This document shows positions 9,230-18,376 of a stretch of 64,000 nt of DNA, one piece after another (position 1 is the stretch's first letter; every line of letters begins with the position of its first letter). The position numbers and the translations under genes are program-made. Source of the DNA: Sphingomonas xinjiangensis (lineage in GTDB: Bacteria > Pseudomonadota > Alphaproteobacteria > Sphingomonadales > Sphingomonadaceae); assembly GCF_014199255.1 (NCBI RefSeq), contig NZ_JACIJF010000011.1, positions 44,699-108,698 on the forward strand, given 5' to 3'. The notes under the pieces were generated by a model. It did not search any database. It saw only the letters and a list, made by a program, of their open reading frames with translations, and was not told the DNA's origin.

Positions 9230-9923
9230 ATGCGCCTGTTGCTGATGTCACAATGCTGCCGCTCGCTGCTTGCCATTCGAACACCCAGCGCAACGAAGGT
9301 GCTGCCTGCCGCGGTGCCACCCGCAGCTTCGCGGCGAGCGGGTTCGACACCGTCGATCTGCGCGGCCCGGACGAGATCGATGTAAAGACCGGACCAGCTA
9401 CTCGGTGACCGCCGAAGGCGATCCCACGGCGCTCGACAAGCTCGACATCCGCGTAGTCAAAGGCGACTTGCGCATCGCGCGGCAGAAGAGCGGCAGCGGC
9501 GGCGCCGCGCGCATCCATGTGGTGCCACCGCACATCAGCGATGCCACCATCACTGGTGCGGGCAACCTGAGCGTCGACCGCGTAGACGGCGATGTGGACC
9601 TTTCCATCGTTGGCGCAGGCAATCTCATCCTGCGCAGCATGAAGGCTAACGACGCCGAACTCTCGATCGCCGGCGCAGGCGACATGCGGGTCGCAGGCAG
9701 CGCCCAACGCTTGAAGGCATCGATCGCCGGCAGCGACGATATCGACGCCAGCGGCCTGAGTGCCACGAGCGGAGCCATTTCGATTACCGGCACCGGCAGC
9801 CTGCGCGGGCAAGCGCGCGGCGATGCTACCGTCGAGATACTTGGGCCGGGCGATGTCGAACTGACTGGCGGTGCACGATGCAAGACCCGTGCGATTGGTC
9901 CCGGGGAGGCGCGCTGCAGCTGA
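9230..9923 (+). pseudogene. Frameshifted DUF2807 (head GIN domain) lipoprotein gene
   Basis: Three reading frames together encode one DUF2807 protein. A start-like segment MRLLLM at 9230 is in one frame. A second frame gives a lipobox-like LPLAAC and SFAASGFDTVDLRG up to a stop at 9408. The rest, from about 9396 to 9923, continues in a third frame with SYSVTAEGDP and the repeated (A/G)GAGN/D beta-turn pattern. A single-base change near 9390-9398 would rejoin the two main parts; a second near 9250 is needed only if MRLLLM is the true start. DUF2807 proteins are extracytoplasmic beta-helical proteins of unclear function. Genuine decay and sequencing error are both possible. Confidence 0.7.
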
Positions 9924-9927
9924 CCGA

Positions 9928-10590
9928 CTAAGCGGCGACCGGGAAGCGCAGCAGCCGGTCCTCGAGCGCCACTAGCGCCTGCGCGCCCGCACCCACTGCT
10001 CGCACGATTTCGGGATGATGCGCGTCAAGCCCGCCGGTCAGCGCACCGAACGCTGGCAGGATCAGCTTGGTCTCGTTCGTCACGAAACAACGCCGCGCGA
10101 TCTGTCGTCCACGCACGGTGACGCGCAGCTTGGGGTGGAAATGTCCCGACAACTCGGGACGGATATCGCGCGGCTCTGCCTCATGCCGCAGCACCAGCCC
10201 GTCGACCACCGCTTCGTCGTGAATTGTCCCGCCGCAATGATCGACCAGCGCCGCGTCGTGGTTTCCGGTGATCCAGTGCCAATCAAGCCGCCCCGTAAGC
10301 CCGGTCAGCATCGCCCGTGCCTGCGCCGGCAGCCGCTCGCACCCGGCGGAATCGTGGAAGCTGTCGCCCAGGCACCAAAGTTCGACCGGTGCCACTTGCT
10401 CGACCAACCCAGTCAGGGCGCTCAGCGTCGCCAAGGAGTCATAGGGCGGCAGCATCTGACCCTGGAGCGCGAACCAGCTGGCCTTTTCGAAGTGCAGGTC
10501 GGCGACCAGCAGCGCCCGACGCGCCGGCCAATACAGAGCGCCCTTCGCTATCGCGCGAAATTCATGGCCAGCGAACGAAAGGGGAACCAT
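9928..10590 (-). CDS. pdeM: Ligase-associated DNA damage response endonuclease PdeM
   Basis: This is a 220-residue calcineurin-like metallophosphoesterase. Its metal-binding motifs are in the usual order: DLHFEK (D31, H33), GDSFHD (D76), GNHD (N110, H111) and GHFH (H150, H152). The spacing and the N-terminal FAGHEFRAIAKGALYWP stretch fit PdeM, which in many bacteria is encoded with an ATP-dependent DNA ligase, an Lhr-like helicase and a beta-lactamase-fold exonuclease. None of those partners is beside it here, so it is an orphan copy in this window or the partners lie elsewhere. Confidence 0.85.
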   Translation of the reverse strand: MVPLSFAGHEFRAIAKGALYWPARRALLVADLHFEKASWFALQGQMLPPYDSLATLSALTGLVEQVAPVELWCLGDSFHDSAGCERLPAQARAMLTGLTGRLDWHWITGNHDAALVDHCGGTIHDEAVVDGLVLRHEAEPRDIRPELSGHFHPKLRVTVRGRQIARRCFVTNETKLILPAFGALTGGLDAHHPEIVRAVGAGAQALVALEDRLLRFPVAA

Positions 10591-10631
10591 GGCCCCGCCT
10601 ATCCGCCTCGCCGGCCAGTCCTGTCAAGCAC

Positions 10632-12056
10632 TTAGGCGGGAACCGCCTCGCTCGCCTCAACCTGCTGCATCGCCCCCAGCTGCGCCAGGATGCGCACCCA
10701 GGAGCGGATCCCCTTGTGAAAGCTCTTGAGGTCGTATTTCTCGTTGGGCGAATGGATTTGGTCGTCGTTCAGCGCGAAGCCCACCATCACGCTGTCCATC
10801 CCCAGGATCGTCTTGATCGAATTAACCACTGGGATCGATCCCCCGCTCGCCAGCAGCGCCGACTTGCCCCATTCCGCGTCCAGCGCAGCGCGCGTCGCCG
10901 CCACCGGGGCGCTGTCGCTCGCCAGGCTGATCGCCCGCGAACCGCCCCGTGTCTTGAACTCGGCGGTGCAGTCGGCGGGCAGCCGCGCCCGGACATGCGC
11001 CTGGAACGCCTCCCACACCTGATCCGGGTCCTGATCACCCACCAGGCGAAAGCTCAATTTCGCATGCGCCTCAGCGGGAATGACCGTCTTGTAGCCTTCG
11101 CCGATATAGCCGCCCCACATGCCATTGATCTCGGCGGTCGGGCGTGCCCAGCTCTGCTCGAGCGCGCCATAGCCGGTTTCGCCGGCAGGGACGCTCAGCC
11201 CGACATCCCCCAGGAACTGCCCGGCGTTGAAGCCGAGCGCATCCCAGCTCGCCTGCACATCGGCGCTGAGGTCATGGACCCCGTCATAGAAGCCGTCGAG
11301 CGTCACCCGCCCATCGGTATCCTTCATCTCGGCCAGGATGGTCGCGAGCAGTTGGAGCGGGTTGCGCGCCGGCCCGCCATACAGCCCCGAATGCAAGTCG
11401 CGGCTCGGCCCGCGCACGGTCACTTGGCCGCCCGCCATGCCACGCAGCCCGATGGTCAGCCCCGGAGTCTGCGTGTCCCACATCGACGTGTCGCAGATCA
11501 GCGCAAAATCGGCCTTCAACTCTTCGGCGGCAGCATGAAGGAACGGCTCCAGGCTTTCCGACCCCGATTCTTCCTCGCCTTCGATCAGGATCGTCACGCG
11601 GCACGGCAGCGTGCCCGTGGTTTCCTTCCAGGCTCGGCACGCTTCCAGGAAGGTGCGCAGTTGGCCCTTGTCGTCGGACGATCCGCGCCCGACGATCATC
11701 TTCGATCCATCTGCGCGCGTCTCGATCACTGGATCGAACGGGTCGCGCCGCCACAGCTCCACCGGGTCGATCGGCTGCACATCGTAATGGCCATAGAACA
11801 GCACATGCGGCGCGCGCTCGTTCTCTGGGCCGTCGTGATGCGCAACCACCATCGGGTGTCCCGGCGTCGGCGCCACGCGCGCCGCAAAGCCCAACTCGGT
11901 CAGTTCGTCGGACAGCAGCTGCGCCGCGGTCCGGCAATGCTCGGCATAAGCCGGGTCGGTCGAGATCGACTGGATGCGCATCAGCGCGAACAGGCGGTCG
12001 AGTGACGCATCGAGGTTCAGGTCGACATAATCGAGTGGCTTGGCGGTATCGGTCAT
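10632..12056 (-). CDS. M20 family metallopeptidase (dipeptidase)
   Basis: This is a 474-residue M20/M25/M40 zinc peptidase. Zinc-site residues are visible in GHYDVQP (H90), GRGSSDDKG (D128/D129), the catalytic EGEEESGS (E161, E162) and a C-terminal NDDQIHSPNE histidine. A central lid/dimerisation domain begins near residue 200. Relatives of this length, such as carnosinase-like enzymes, hydrolyse dipeptides in the cytoplasm, and there is no signal peptide. The gene is 41 bases upstream of pdeM on the same strand, but a functional link is not evident. Confidence 0.88.
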   Translation of the reverse strand: MTDTAKPLDYVDLNLDASLDRLFALMRIQSISTDPAYAEHCRTAAQLLSDELTELGFAARVAPTPGHPMVVAHHDGPENERAPHVLFYGHYDVQPIDPVELWRRDPFDPVIETRADGSKMIVGRGSSDDKGQLRTFLEACRAWKETTGTLPCRVTILIEGEEESGSESLEPFLHAAAEELKADFALICDTSMWDTQTPGLTIGLRGMAGGQVTVRGPSRDLHSGLYGGPARNPLQLLATILAEMKDTDGRVTLDGFYDGVHDLSADVQASWDALGFNAGQFLGDVGLSVPAGETGYGALEQSWARPTAEINGMWGGYIGEGYKTVIPAEAHAKLSFRLVGDQDPDQVWEAFQAHVRARLPADCTAEFKTRGGSRAISLASDSAPVAATRAALDAEWGKSALLASGGSIPVVNSIKTILGMDSVMVGFALNDDQIHSPNEKYDLKSFHKGIRSWVRILAQLGAMQQVEASEAVPA

Positions 12057-12172
12057 GCGCCTTCGCTAGCCCTCGCGCGCGTGCGGAGCAAGCCAGCCGC
12101 GCTGCCCCCGGGTGGGGGGGACATCGCCGCCGCCCAAGGTTCTGTCCGGTACATCCCTCTAGGAGTAAGCGC

Positions 12173-12975
12173 ATGTTCGGAAGCGAAAATCGGCCGCTTG
12201 CGGTAGTTACCGGCGGCTCGAATGGTATCGGCTACGAACCCGCCAAGAAGTTCGCCGACAATGGCTATGACGTGCTGATCGCCGCCGAAGATGCGGCGCA
12301 TCTGCGCGACGCCGCCGCCACCCTGTCGGCGAGCGGAGCAGGGGTGGAAGGTCATGCCTCCGACCTGTCGACCCCAGAATGGCGTGAACAGCCCGTTTGC
12401 CGCATTTAGGCGATCGGCCCCGGTCGAGGCGCTGTGCGTCAACGCCGGCGTCGGCTTGGGTGGGCCTTCGTCGAAACCGGCCTGCAGCGCGAACTCAAGA
12501 TGATCGACCCGAACGTGCGCGGCGCAGTGCAGCTCACCAAGCTGGTGTTGAAGGACATGGTCGCGCGCGACAGCGGCAAGATCCTGTTCACCTCGCCGGT
12601 CGCTGCGACGATGCCCGATCCGTTCGGAGCAGTGTATGGCACCACCAAGATCTTCCTGCGCTGGTTCGGCGAGGCGCTCCGCAACGAGCTGAAGGACACC
12701 GGCATGGCGGTCACCGTGCTGATGCCCAGCGTGACCGAAATCAACTTCTTCAGCCGCGCCGAGATGACGGACGCCCGCGCCGGCCAGATGGAGAACAAGG
12801 ATGATCCTGCGGTGGTCGCCAAGGCCCGCTCCGATGCGCTGATGGCTGACAAGCACAAAATCGTGCCGTTGCTCAAGAACAAGGTCATGGCCGGGGTCGC
12901 GGATGTGAGCCCGCTCTGGCAGCCGCCCGAATCCACCGCGCGCTCTCCGAGCCCGGCTCGGGCAAGCAGGATTAA
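12173..12975 (+). pseudogene. Degraded short-chain dehydrogenase/reductase gene
   Basis: An ATG with a good AGGAG site opens an SDR with a Rossmann motif TGGSNGIG. The frame is lost at about 12372, resumes in a second frame (VEALCVNAGVGLGG), shifts again near 12465 (FVETGLQRELKMID) and shifts once more near 12920 before an expected end SEPGSGKQD at 12975. The position of the catalytic serine reads TSPVAA, so Ser has become Pro, while the YxxxK motif (YGTTK) survives. Several shifts plus an active-site loss argue for real decay rather than one sequencing error. Confidence 0.85.
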
Positions 12976-13017
12976 GGCGCTCGACAATGCCGTTCCCCGG
13001 CCTTGGCCGGGGACGAC

Positions 13018-13557
13018 TTATTGCGGGAGGGCCGCAGTCCGCACTGCCAGCCAGTGAGCATGCTCCTCCTGTGCGTCGGCAAGCGCCCGGTGCGCCGGCG
13101 GCGCGCCAGATCGGCGCACTTCGCACAACGCCACTAGGTTCGCGGCTTCCTCTTCCAGCCGGTCCGCCGCCATCCGCTCCCGCAACCCTTCGCGCGCGGT
13201 CTCCAGCAATAGATCGTCGCTGTCACGCAGCCGCAAGCCGTGCCGCGGCAGCCCCGCTGCGCGCAGCAAGGTGCTCAGCCACTTGCCGTCCCAGGACGGC
13301 GCGCTGGCAAACAAGTCATGCCCACTCAGCACCGCGACCATCCGCGCGGCAACGGCGTCGTATGGCGTGCCGTCTCGCTCCAGCTGGGCTCGGGTGATGT
13401 GGTGGATCGCCTCAGCTTCGGGGTCCCACTCGGTCCATTCGGGCGCCGGACGGATCAGATGCGCTTCGGACGTGCCGTCCTCGAACACCCAGCCGACTTC
13501 GATCGGATAACTGTGCTTGGACAGGGACGACGCTTCGAAGTCGAGAAAGACGCGCAT
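13018..13557 (-). CDS. 3'-5' exonuclease-like (DEDD-type) protein
   Basis: This is a 179-residue soluble protein opening MRVFLDFEASSL, where D6 and E8 match the Exo I motif of DEDD exonucleases. It continues with IHHITRAQL and a SWDGKWLSTLLR segment resembling the Exo II region, and an HRALADAQEEH segment resembling the DEDDh Exo III motif. It is short for a polymerase-associated proofreader and probably acts as a stand-alone nuclease. The start is the ATG at 13557; twelve upstream codons are open but lack support. Assignment rests on motifs only. Confidence 0.65.
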   Translation of the reverse strand: MRVFLDFEASSLSKHSYPIEVGWVFEDGTSEAHLIRPAPEWTEWDPEAEAIHHITRAQLERDGTPYDAVAARMVAVLSGHDLFASAPSWDGKWLSTLLRAAGLPRHGLRLRDSDDLLLETAREGLRERMAADRLEEEAANLVALCEVRRSGAPPAHRALADAQEEHAHWLAVRTAALPQ

Positions 13558-13620
13558 GATGGCGGAACGCAGCGCAAGCCGATCGGGTGCCACGATCCTT
13601 CCCGTTCAGGAAGGATCGCG

Positions 13621-14472
13621 TCACAACATCTGCCCCGCAACCGCGCGCTCGAACTCCACGGGATCGTGCGCGCACAATATCTTCACCTCGCCAGCACGCT
13701 CCACCGACAGCCGCCGCACCCGCTCCTGGTTCGCGAGCCGCTGCGTGCGCGAAACCTCCATCATTGTCTGGTATCCGCGCAAGCCGGGCGTGCAGTGCCG
13801 CGTCGCCTGGCGCATCTCGCCGCGGTAGAAATAGGCGTCGCCGGCATGGAGCAGCCACCCCTCGCGGCCGCGGTCGATCGCGATCCCCGCATGCCCCCAA
13901 GTATGCCCCGGCAGCGGCACCATCAGGATCTCGGGCGGCAGTCCTTCCAGCCCACGTACCGCGTCGAACCCGAACCAGGGCTCGCCCGTGCTCGTATAAC
14001 GGCGCCAGTTCGCCACTTCGTCGAACTGCGCCGGGCGATAGCGGTTGCGCGGCACGAAACCCTTGCGCGGCCCCGTCGCGGCGGCGAACTCCTTTTCCAT
14101 CACATGCACGGTGGCGAACGGAAAATCCTCCAGCCCGCCGGCATGGTCGAAGTCCAGATGCGTCAGCACGATGTGCCGCACATCCTGCCCGGCAAAGCCC
14201 AGCGCCTGGATCTGGCGGATCGCCGTCTCCTCCTCGAGCAGCTTGATGTTGAGCATCGTCCGCATCGCCCGCGTGATCCGCGCCGGGTCGCGATGCGGGT
14301 GGTCGACGTCGCGCAGCCCATAGCCGGTGTCGATCAGCACCAGCCCGTGCGCGTCGGTTTCGATCAGCAGGCAATGGCACACCAGATGCCCGGTCAGCCC
14401 GACGCTGCGTCCGTCGAACAGCGCGCCGCCCAATGGACAATCGGTCCCGCAATTGAGGTGATGGATCTTCAA
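13621..14472 (-). CDS. Metallo-beta-lactamase fold hydrolase (AHL lactonase-like)
   Basis: This is a 283-residue hydrolase with the metal motif THLDFDHAGG (H105, D107, D109, H110) and a later AHDPVEFE segment. The CLLIETDAHGLVLIDTG core strand is typical of the lactonase-like branch of the MBL fold. Relatives include N-acyl-homoserine lactone lactonases, but many members hydrolyse other lactones or thioesters, so quorum quenching is only a possibility. The start appears to be TTG at 14472, preceded by a strong GGGAGAG ribosome site about seven bases away. The neighbouring SDR gene is 64 bases upstream on the same strand. Confidence 0.8.
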   Translation of the reverse strand: MKIHHLNCGTDCPLGGALFDGRSVGLTGHLVCHCLLIETDAHGLVLIDTGYGLRDVDHPHRDPARITRAMRTMLNIKLLEEETAIRQIQALGFAGQDVRHIVLTHLDFDHAGGLEDFPFATVHVMEKEFAAATGPRKGFVPRNRYRPAQFDEVANWRRYTSTGEPWFGFDAVRGLEGLPPEILMVPLPGHTWGHAGIAIDRGREGWLLHAGDAYFYRGEMRQATRHCTPGLRGYQTMMEVSRTQRLANQERVRRLSVERAGEVKILCAHDPVEFERAVAGQML

Positions 14473-14536
14473 GGCCGCTCTCCCTTCGCCGCGCCAACGA
14501 AGCGAAAGCGAAAGCGGTTCAGCAGCCTAACAAGGA

Positions 14537-15283
14537 TCAGCCCTTGCGGTGCACCGCAAAGCCGGCGAACGCCTGGTTCACCGGCATCAACTCCAGCGTG
14601 TTGATGTTCAGGTGCGCAGGCTGCTCGGCAACCCACAGGATCGTCTTGGCGATGTCTTCGGCGGTCATCGGGTTCACGCCGCCATAGAGCTTGTCCGACG
14701 CTTCCTGGCTGCCGGTGCGCACCAGGGTGAACTCGGTTTCCACCATGCCGGGCTCGATCGACGTCACGCGAACGCCCGTGCCGAGCAGGTCGGAACGCAG
14801 GTTCAGGCTGAACTGGCGCACGAAAGCCTTGGTCGCGCCGTACACATTGCCCCCAGCATAAGGATAGCTCGCGGCCACCGACGAAAGGTTGATGATCCCG
14901 CCCTTGCGCGCGATCAGCTGGGGCAGCAGCTTGTGAGTCACCGACACGAGCGCGGTTATATTGGTATCGATCATCGTCTGCCAATTGGACAGCGCGGCGT
15001 CTTGCGCCGGCTCTGTGCCGAGCGCGAGGCCGGCATTGTTGACCAGCAGGTCGAGGTCGCGGAACGGCTCGGGCAGCGATGCCAACGCTTCGTCCAGAGC
15101 CGCTTCGTCGCGTACGTCGAAGGCCAGGGGGTGGACGCGGTTCTCGCTGATGATTGTCGTGAGAGACTCCAGCCGATCTTTCCGCCGCCCCGTGGCGATG
15201 ACATGCCAGCCCGCCGCGGCGAAGGCGCGGACGGTTGCCGCGCCGATTCCGGCGGTGGCGCCGGTGACTAGAACGGTTGGCAT
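14537..15283 (-). CDS. SDR family NAD(P)-dependent oxidoreductase (YdfG-like)
   Basis: This is a 248-residue classical short-chain dehydrogenase. The cofactor motif TGATAGIG is at residues 7-14, NNAG follows in the middle, the catalytic serine is in NLSSVAAS, and YGATK provides the tyrosine and lysine. An arginine-rich ATGRRKDRLE segment after the second strand favours NADP. Overall it resembles YdfG-type 3-hydroxy acid dehydrogenases (serine/allo-threonine dehydrogenase). Unlike the degraded SDR at 12173, all active-site residues are intact. The substrate is not established. Confidence 0.88.
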   Translation of the reverse strand: MPTVLVTGATAGIGAATVRAFAAAGWHVIATGRRKDRLESLTTIISENRVHPLAFDVRDEAALDEALASLPEPFRDLDLLVNNAGLALGTEPAQDAALSNWQTMIDTNITALVSVTHKLLPQLIARKGGIINLSSVAASYPYAGGNVYGATKAFVRQFSLNLRSDLLGTGVRVTSIEPGMVETEFTLVRTGSQEASDKLYGGVNPMTAEDIAKTILWVAEQPAHLNINTLELMPVNQAFAGFAVHRKG

Positions 15284-15341
15284 GCTGAACTCCTCGCGAG
15301 CGTGGGTAGGCGCGTCCTATGTGGACCGGGGGCGCGCATCG

Positions 15342-16838
15342 TCAATGCGGGACCACGCCCATTTCGACGCCGGTCTTGTCGTGCAGGGCGAAGCGGTCGA
15401 CCAAGTCGCGGCTCGCTTGGTTATAGCCGACGACTTCGACCTCGCGCCCTTCGCGGCGGAGCTTGGCCACTATCTTGTCGACGCTGAAAACGGCCGAGAT
15501 ATCCCAGAAATGCGCCGCCGACGCGTCGATGACGATGCGCTGCGCGCTTTCATCCCCTTGGAAAGACTGGGTAAATCTGTCGACCGACGCGAAGAAGACC
15601 TGACCGGTGATGGTGTAGGTCGCAGTGCGGCCGTCGTCGGAGACGCTGCGCTCGACCGAGAACATGCGGCGCACCTTGCCGGCGAAGAAGATCCCCGACA
15701 GCAGCACGCCCGCCAGAACGCCCTGCGCCAAATCGCTCGTCGCCACCACAACCACCACCGTCACCAGCATCACCACCGACGATGTCGGCGGATGGCGGCG
15801 CAGATTGGGGATAGAGTTCCAGCTGAACGTGCCGATCGACACCATGATCATCACGGCGACCAAGGCGGGCATCGGTATTCGCCCCACCCAGGGTCCGAGC
15901 ACCGCGAGCAGGAACATCAGGAACGCGCCCGCGGTGAAGGTCGACAGCCGCGCGCGCCCGCCCGACGTCACGTTGATCACCGACTGGCCGATCATCGCGC
16001 AGCCGCCCATGCCGCCGAACAATGCCGCGACCATGTTGGCGCCGCCCTGCCCCAGGCATTCGCGGCGCTTGTCGCTGTCGGTATCGGTCATGCCGTCGAC
16101 GATCTGCGCAGTCATCATCGATTCGAGCAGCCCCACCGCCGCCATGGTGAGCGAATAAGGGAGGATGATCCGCAGCGTTTCGAGCGTCAGCGGTACGTTC
16201 GGCCAAGCCAGGCTGGGCAGCCCTTGCGGCAATTGCCCCATGTCGCCGACCGTGCGCACCGGCAGCCCAAGCCCGATGCTGAGCGCCGCGAGCACCAGGA
16301 TCGCCACCAGCGGCGAAGGCACCGCCTTGGTCACGCGCGGCACCAGGTAGATGATCGCCAGCCCCCCGGCGATCATCGCATAGGTGTGCCAGCTCACGCC
16401 GGTCAGCTGCGGCAGCTGCGCCATGAAGATCAGGATGGCCAGCGCGTTGACGAAGCCGGTGATCACCGAGCGCGACACGAACTGCATCAGCAGGTTCAGC
16501 CGCAGCAGCCCGGCGATGATCTGGATCACGCCCATCAGGATGGTTGCCGCGAACAGATATTCGACGCCATGGTCACGCACCAGCGGCGTCACCACCACTG
16601 CCACCGCCGCGGTCGCGGCCGAGATCATGCCGGGCCGGCCGCCGAGGAACGAAATGACGATGGCGATCGCCACGGAGGCGTAGAGCCCGACGCGCGGATC
16701 GACGCCGGAGATGATCGAGAAGCCGATCGCCTCGGGGATCAGCGCCAGCGCGACGACGATCCCGGCCAGGATGTCGCGGCGCGCCTGGACGCCGCTGGGA
16801 AGCCATTCGGCGCGAAGCCGGGCAAGCGAGCTAGTCAT
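15342..16838 (-). CDS. SulP family inorganic anion transporter
   Basis: This is a 498-residue protein with about ten to twelve membrane segments. It starts with the typical SulP opening ([20 protein letters not shown]) and ends in a cytoplasmic STAS domain from about residue 410. SulP carriers move sulfate, bicarbonate or other anions, usually with Na+ or H+. The frame extends 39 codons upstream of the chosen ATG at 16838, but that part is charged and has no family similarity. The 299-base gap to the divergent gene at 17138 should hold its promoter. The exact anion is unknown. Confidence 0.9.
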   Translation of the reverse strand: MTSSLARLRAEWLPSGVQARRDILAGIVVALALIPEAIGFSIISGVDPRVGLYASVAIAIVISFLGGRPGMISAATAAVAVVVTPLVRDHGVEYLFAATILMGVIQIIAGLLRLNLLMQFVSRSVITGFVNALAILIFMAQLPQLTGVSWHTYAMIAGGLAIIYLVPRVTKAVPSPLVAILVLAALSIGLGLPVRTVGDMGQLPQGLPSLAWPNVPLTLETLRIILPYSLTMAAVGLLESMMTAQIVDGMTDTDSDKRRECLGQGGANMVAALFGGMGGCAMIGQSVINVTSGGRARLSTFTAGAFLMFLLAVLGPWVGRIPMPALVAVMIMVSIGTFSWNSIPNLRRHPPTSSVVMLVTVVVVVATSDLAQGVLAGVLLSGIFFAGKVRRMFSVERSVSDDGRTATYTITGQVFFASVDRFTQSFQGDESAQRIVIDASAAHFWDISAVFSVDKIVAKLRREGREVEVVGYNQASRDLVDRFALHDKTGVEMGVVPH

Positions 16839-17137
16839 TCGAGAAAGGCCATGCATTCGGCACATGCCACGCAGCTGCGGAAAAGAGCGGCGGATCGCCG
16901 GCAGTGTGCAATTGTCTGGCGGATCGGCGGCCAGAAGAGCCACCCGGATTTGCACCGGGTCCTTGCGAATGTCCGTGTCTTAGCCGCTGGCGCCGGGCGC
17001 GCAACCCCTCCATTCGCCGATTCAGCACAACGGTCCGGCGCTCTGCTGCGGCGCAGCAAAGGTTCGTTACGTCCCGCACATACACAGACAGGCCACGCAT
17101 CCTATCTGACCCTCAACAACCACCAAGGGAGTCGCCC
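16839..17137. other. Divergent intergenic region between sulP and a small membrane protein gene
   Basis: This stretch of 299 bases has no credible gene: the open frames on either strand are extensions of the flanking genes or of antisense frames. It must contain the promoters of the two divergent genes. I see a GCTCTGCTGCGGCGCAGCA imperfect palindrome near 17040-17058 and an AAGGGAG ribosome site at 17126-17132, but no clear -35/-10 pair. Confidence 0.4.
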
Positions 17138-17341
17138 ATGCAGCCCAATGACAATGAGAAGAAGCCGTTGTTCGAGCAGCTTCGCGCGTCGCTGTTCCTG
17201 CTGGCCTTTGGCCTGTGCACACTTGCCTTTCTGGTCGCGATCGATCGGCCCGAATGGTTCGAGCTGCGTCCGGCATCGGGCACCGCTGCCGCCATGTCGA
17301 ACGCCGGAAACACGCCGACCGGCGCGCCCGAGGCTTCGTGA
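17138..17341 (+). CDS. Small single-span membrane protein, unknown function
   Basis: This is a 67-residue protein with a charged N terminus (MQPNDNEKKP), one hydrophobic segment at about residues 18-36, and an alanine/threonine-rich tail. A clear AAGGGAG site lies six bases before the ATG. It ends 38 bases before the bestrophin gene and may be co-transcribed with it. I do not recognise the family, and its role could be that of an accessory peptide of the channel or something unrelated. Confidence 0.6.
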   Translation: MQPNDNEKKPLFEQLRASLFLLAFGLCTLAFLVAIDRPEWFELRPASGTAAAMSNAGNTPTGAPEAS

Positions 17342-17379
17342 CGGGAGCCCTACCCCGCTGACAAGCGTATGAGCGAACC

Positions 17380-18267
17380 ATGATTGTCACCGCCGCCCCC
17401 AGCTTCAAACAAGTCGTTCGCGAAATCTGGAAGCCGCTTGCGCTTCTGTTCGTGTGGGACGTGATCGTCACGATCACCTATTTCCTCCTGCCGTTCCGCG
17501 CGCCATCGCTGCCGCTGACGCTGTTCGGATCGGCGCTGGCGCTGTTCCTCGGCTTCCGCAGCAACTCGGCCTATCAGCGCTGGTGGGAAGGGCGCGGGCT
17601 GTGGGGGCTGATGATCAACGCCAGCCGCAACCTGGCGCGACAGGCCCGCAACTTTTTGCCCGACGATGAAGCGCTGGACATGAAGCGCACCATCGTGCTG
17701 CGCCAGATCGCATATGTGAATGCGCTGCGGTGCCAGTTGCGCCGGCAGCCGGTGGACGCGGAAGTGCATCGCTTCCTGTCGAAGGGCGAAGCCGATTTCG
17801 CGCTCGCCCGCACCAACGTGGCCAACGGCATTGTCGATGGCACCAGCCGCCGGATCAACCTGGCGCGGCAAAATGGCTGGATCGACACCATCCAGCAGAC
17901 CGCAATGGAAAGCGTGCTGATCGACATCGCCAACGCGCAGGGCGGCATGGAGCGGCTAAAGAACACGCCGCTGCCCAACCAATATCGCTTTTTCCCGACG
18001 ATCTTCACGCACCTGTTCTGCATCCTGCTGCCGATCGGGCTCGTCGAGACGCTGGGACTGGCGACGCCGCTGGGTTCGACCATCGCGGGCCTCATGTTCC
18101 TGATCGTGCTGGCGATCGGTGACGACCTGGTCGATCCGTTCGCCAACACCGCGCACGACCTGCCGCTTTGCGCCATGTGCCGCACGATCGAGATCGACCT
18201 GCTCCAGGCGATCGGCGACGAGGCGCCCGAGCCGATGAAACCGGACAAAGCGGGTGTGTTGTGGTGA
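17380..18267 (+). CDS. Bestrophin-family ion channel (UPF0187)
   Basis: This is a 295-residue membrane protein. The N-terminal span is followed by FLGFRSNSAYQRWWEGRGLWG, the bestrophin signature, where the SAYxRWWE block lines the pore region. A cytoplasmic helical part precedes two further spans (about residues 206-250) and the conserved GDDLVDPFANTAHDLPL acidic segment. Bacterial bestrophins form pentameric channels that can be cation- or anion-selective. The start is ATG at 17380. The preceding small membrane gene and this one may form a unit. Confidence 0.9.
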   Translation: MIVTAAPSFKQVVREIWKPLALLFVWDVIVTITYFLLPFRAPSLPLTLFGSALALFLGFRSNSAYQRWWEGRGLWGLMINASRNLARQARNFLPDDEALDMKRTIVLRQIAYVNALRCQLRRQPVDAEVHRFLSKGEADFALARTNVANGIVDGTSRRINLARQNGWIDTIQQTAMESVLIDIANAQGGMERLKNTPLPNQYRFFPTIFTHLFCILLPIGLVETLGLATPLGSTIAGLMFLIVLAIGDDLVDPFANTAHDLPLCAMCRTIEIDLLQAIGDEAPEPMKPDKAGVLW

Positions 18268-18274
18268 GGGATAT

Positions 18275-18301
18275 CCTCCCCCGCTGAAGCGAGGGGGGAA
18301 G
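18275..18301. repeat. Single CTCCCCC/GGGGGAG palindrome (REP-like)
   Basis: The sequence TCCTCCCCCGCTGAAGCGAG, continuing in a run of G, forms a short GC hairpin eight bases after the bestrophin stop. It shares its core with the two longer composite repeats at about 26.6 kb and 34.8 kb. No T-tract follows, so it is probably a repeat rather than an intrinsic terminator, although it could still stabilise the mRNA end. Confidence 0.5.
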
Positions 18302-18376
18302 GTTGATTGCCAACCCCGGTTTGCCGTGTAGATTGCTCCGACAGGCCAATAAGCGCCTGATTTCGGAGACGAATCC

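Noticed and set aside
14961..17372. 803-codon plus-strand frame across the SDR and SulP genes
   Set aside because: The translation is histidine-, arginine- and aspartate-rich low complexity, opposite clear SulP and SDR coding sequence.
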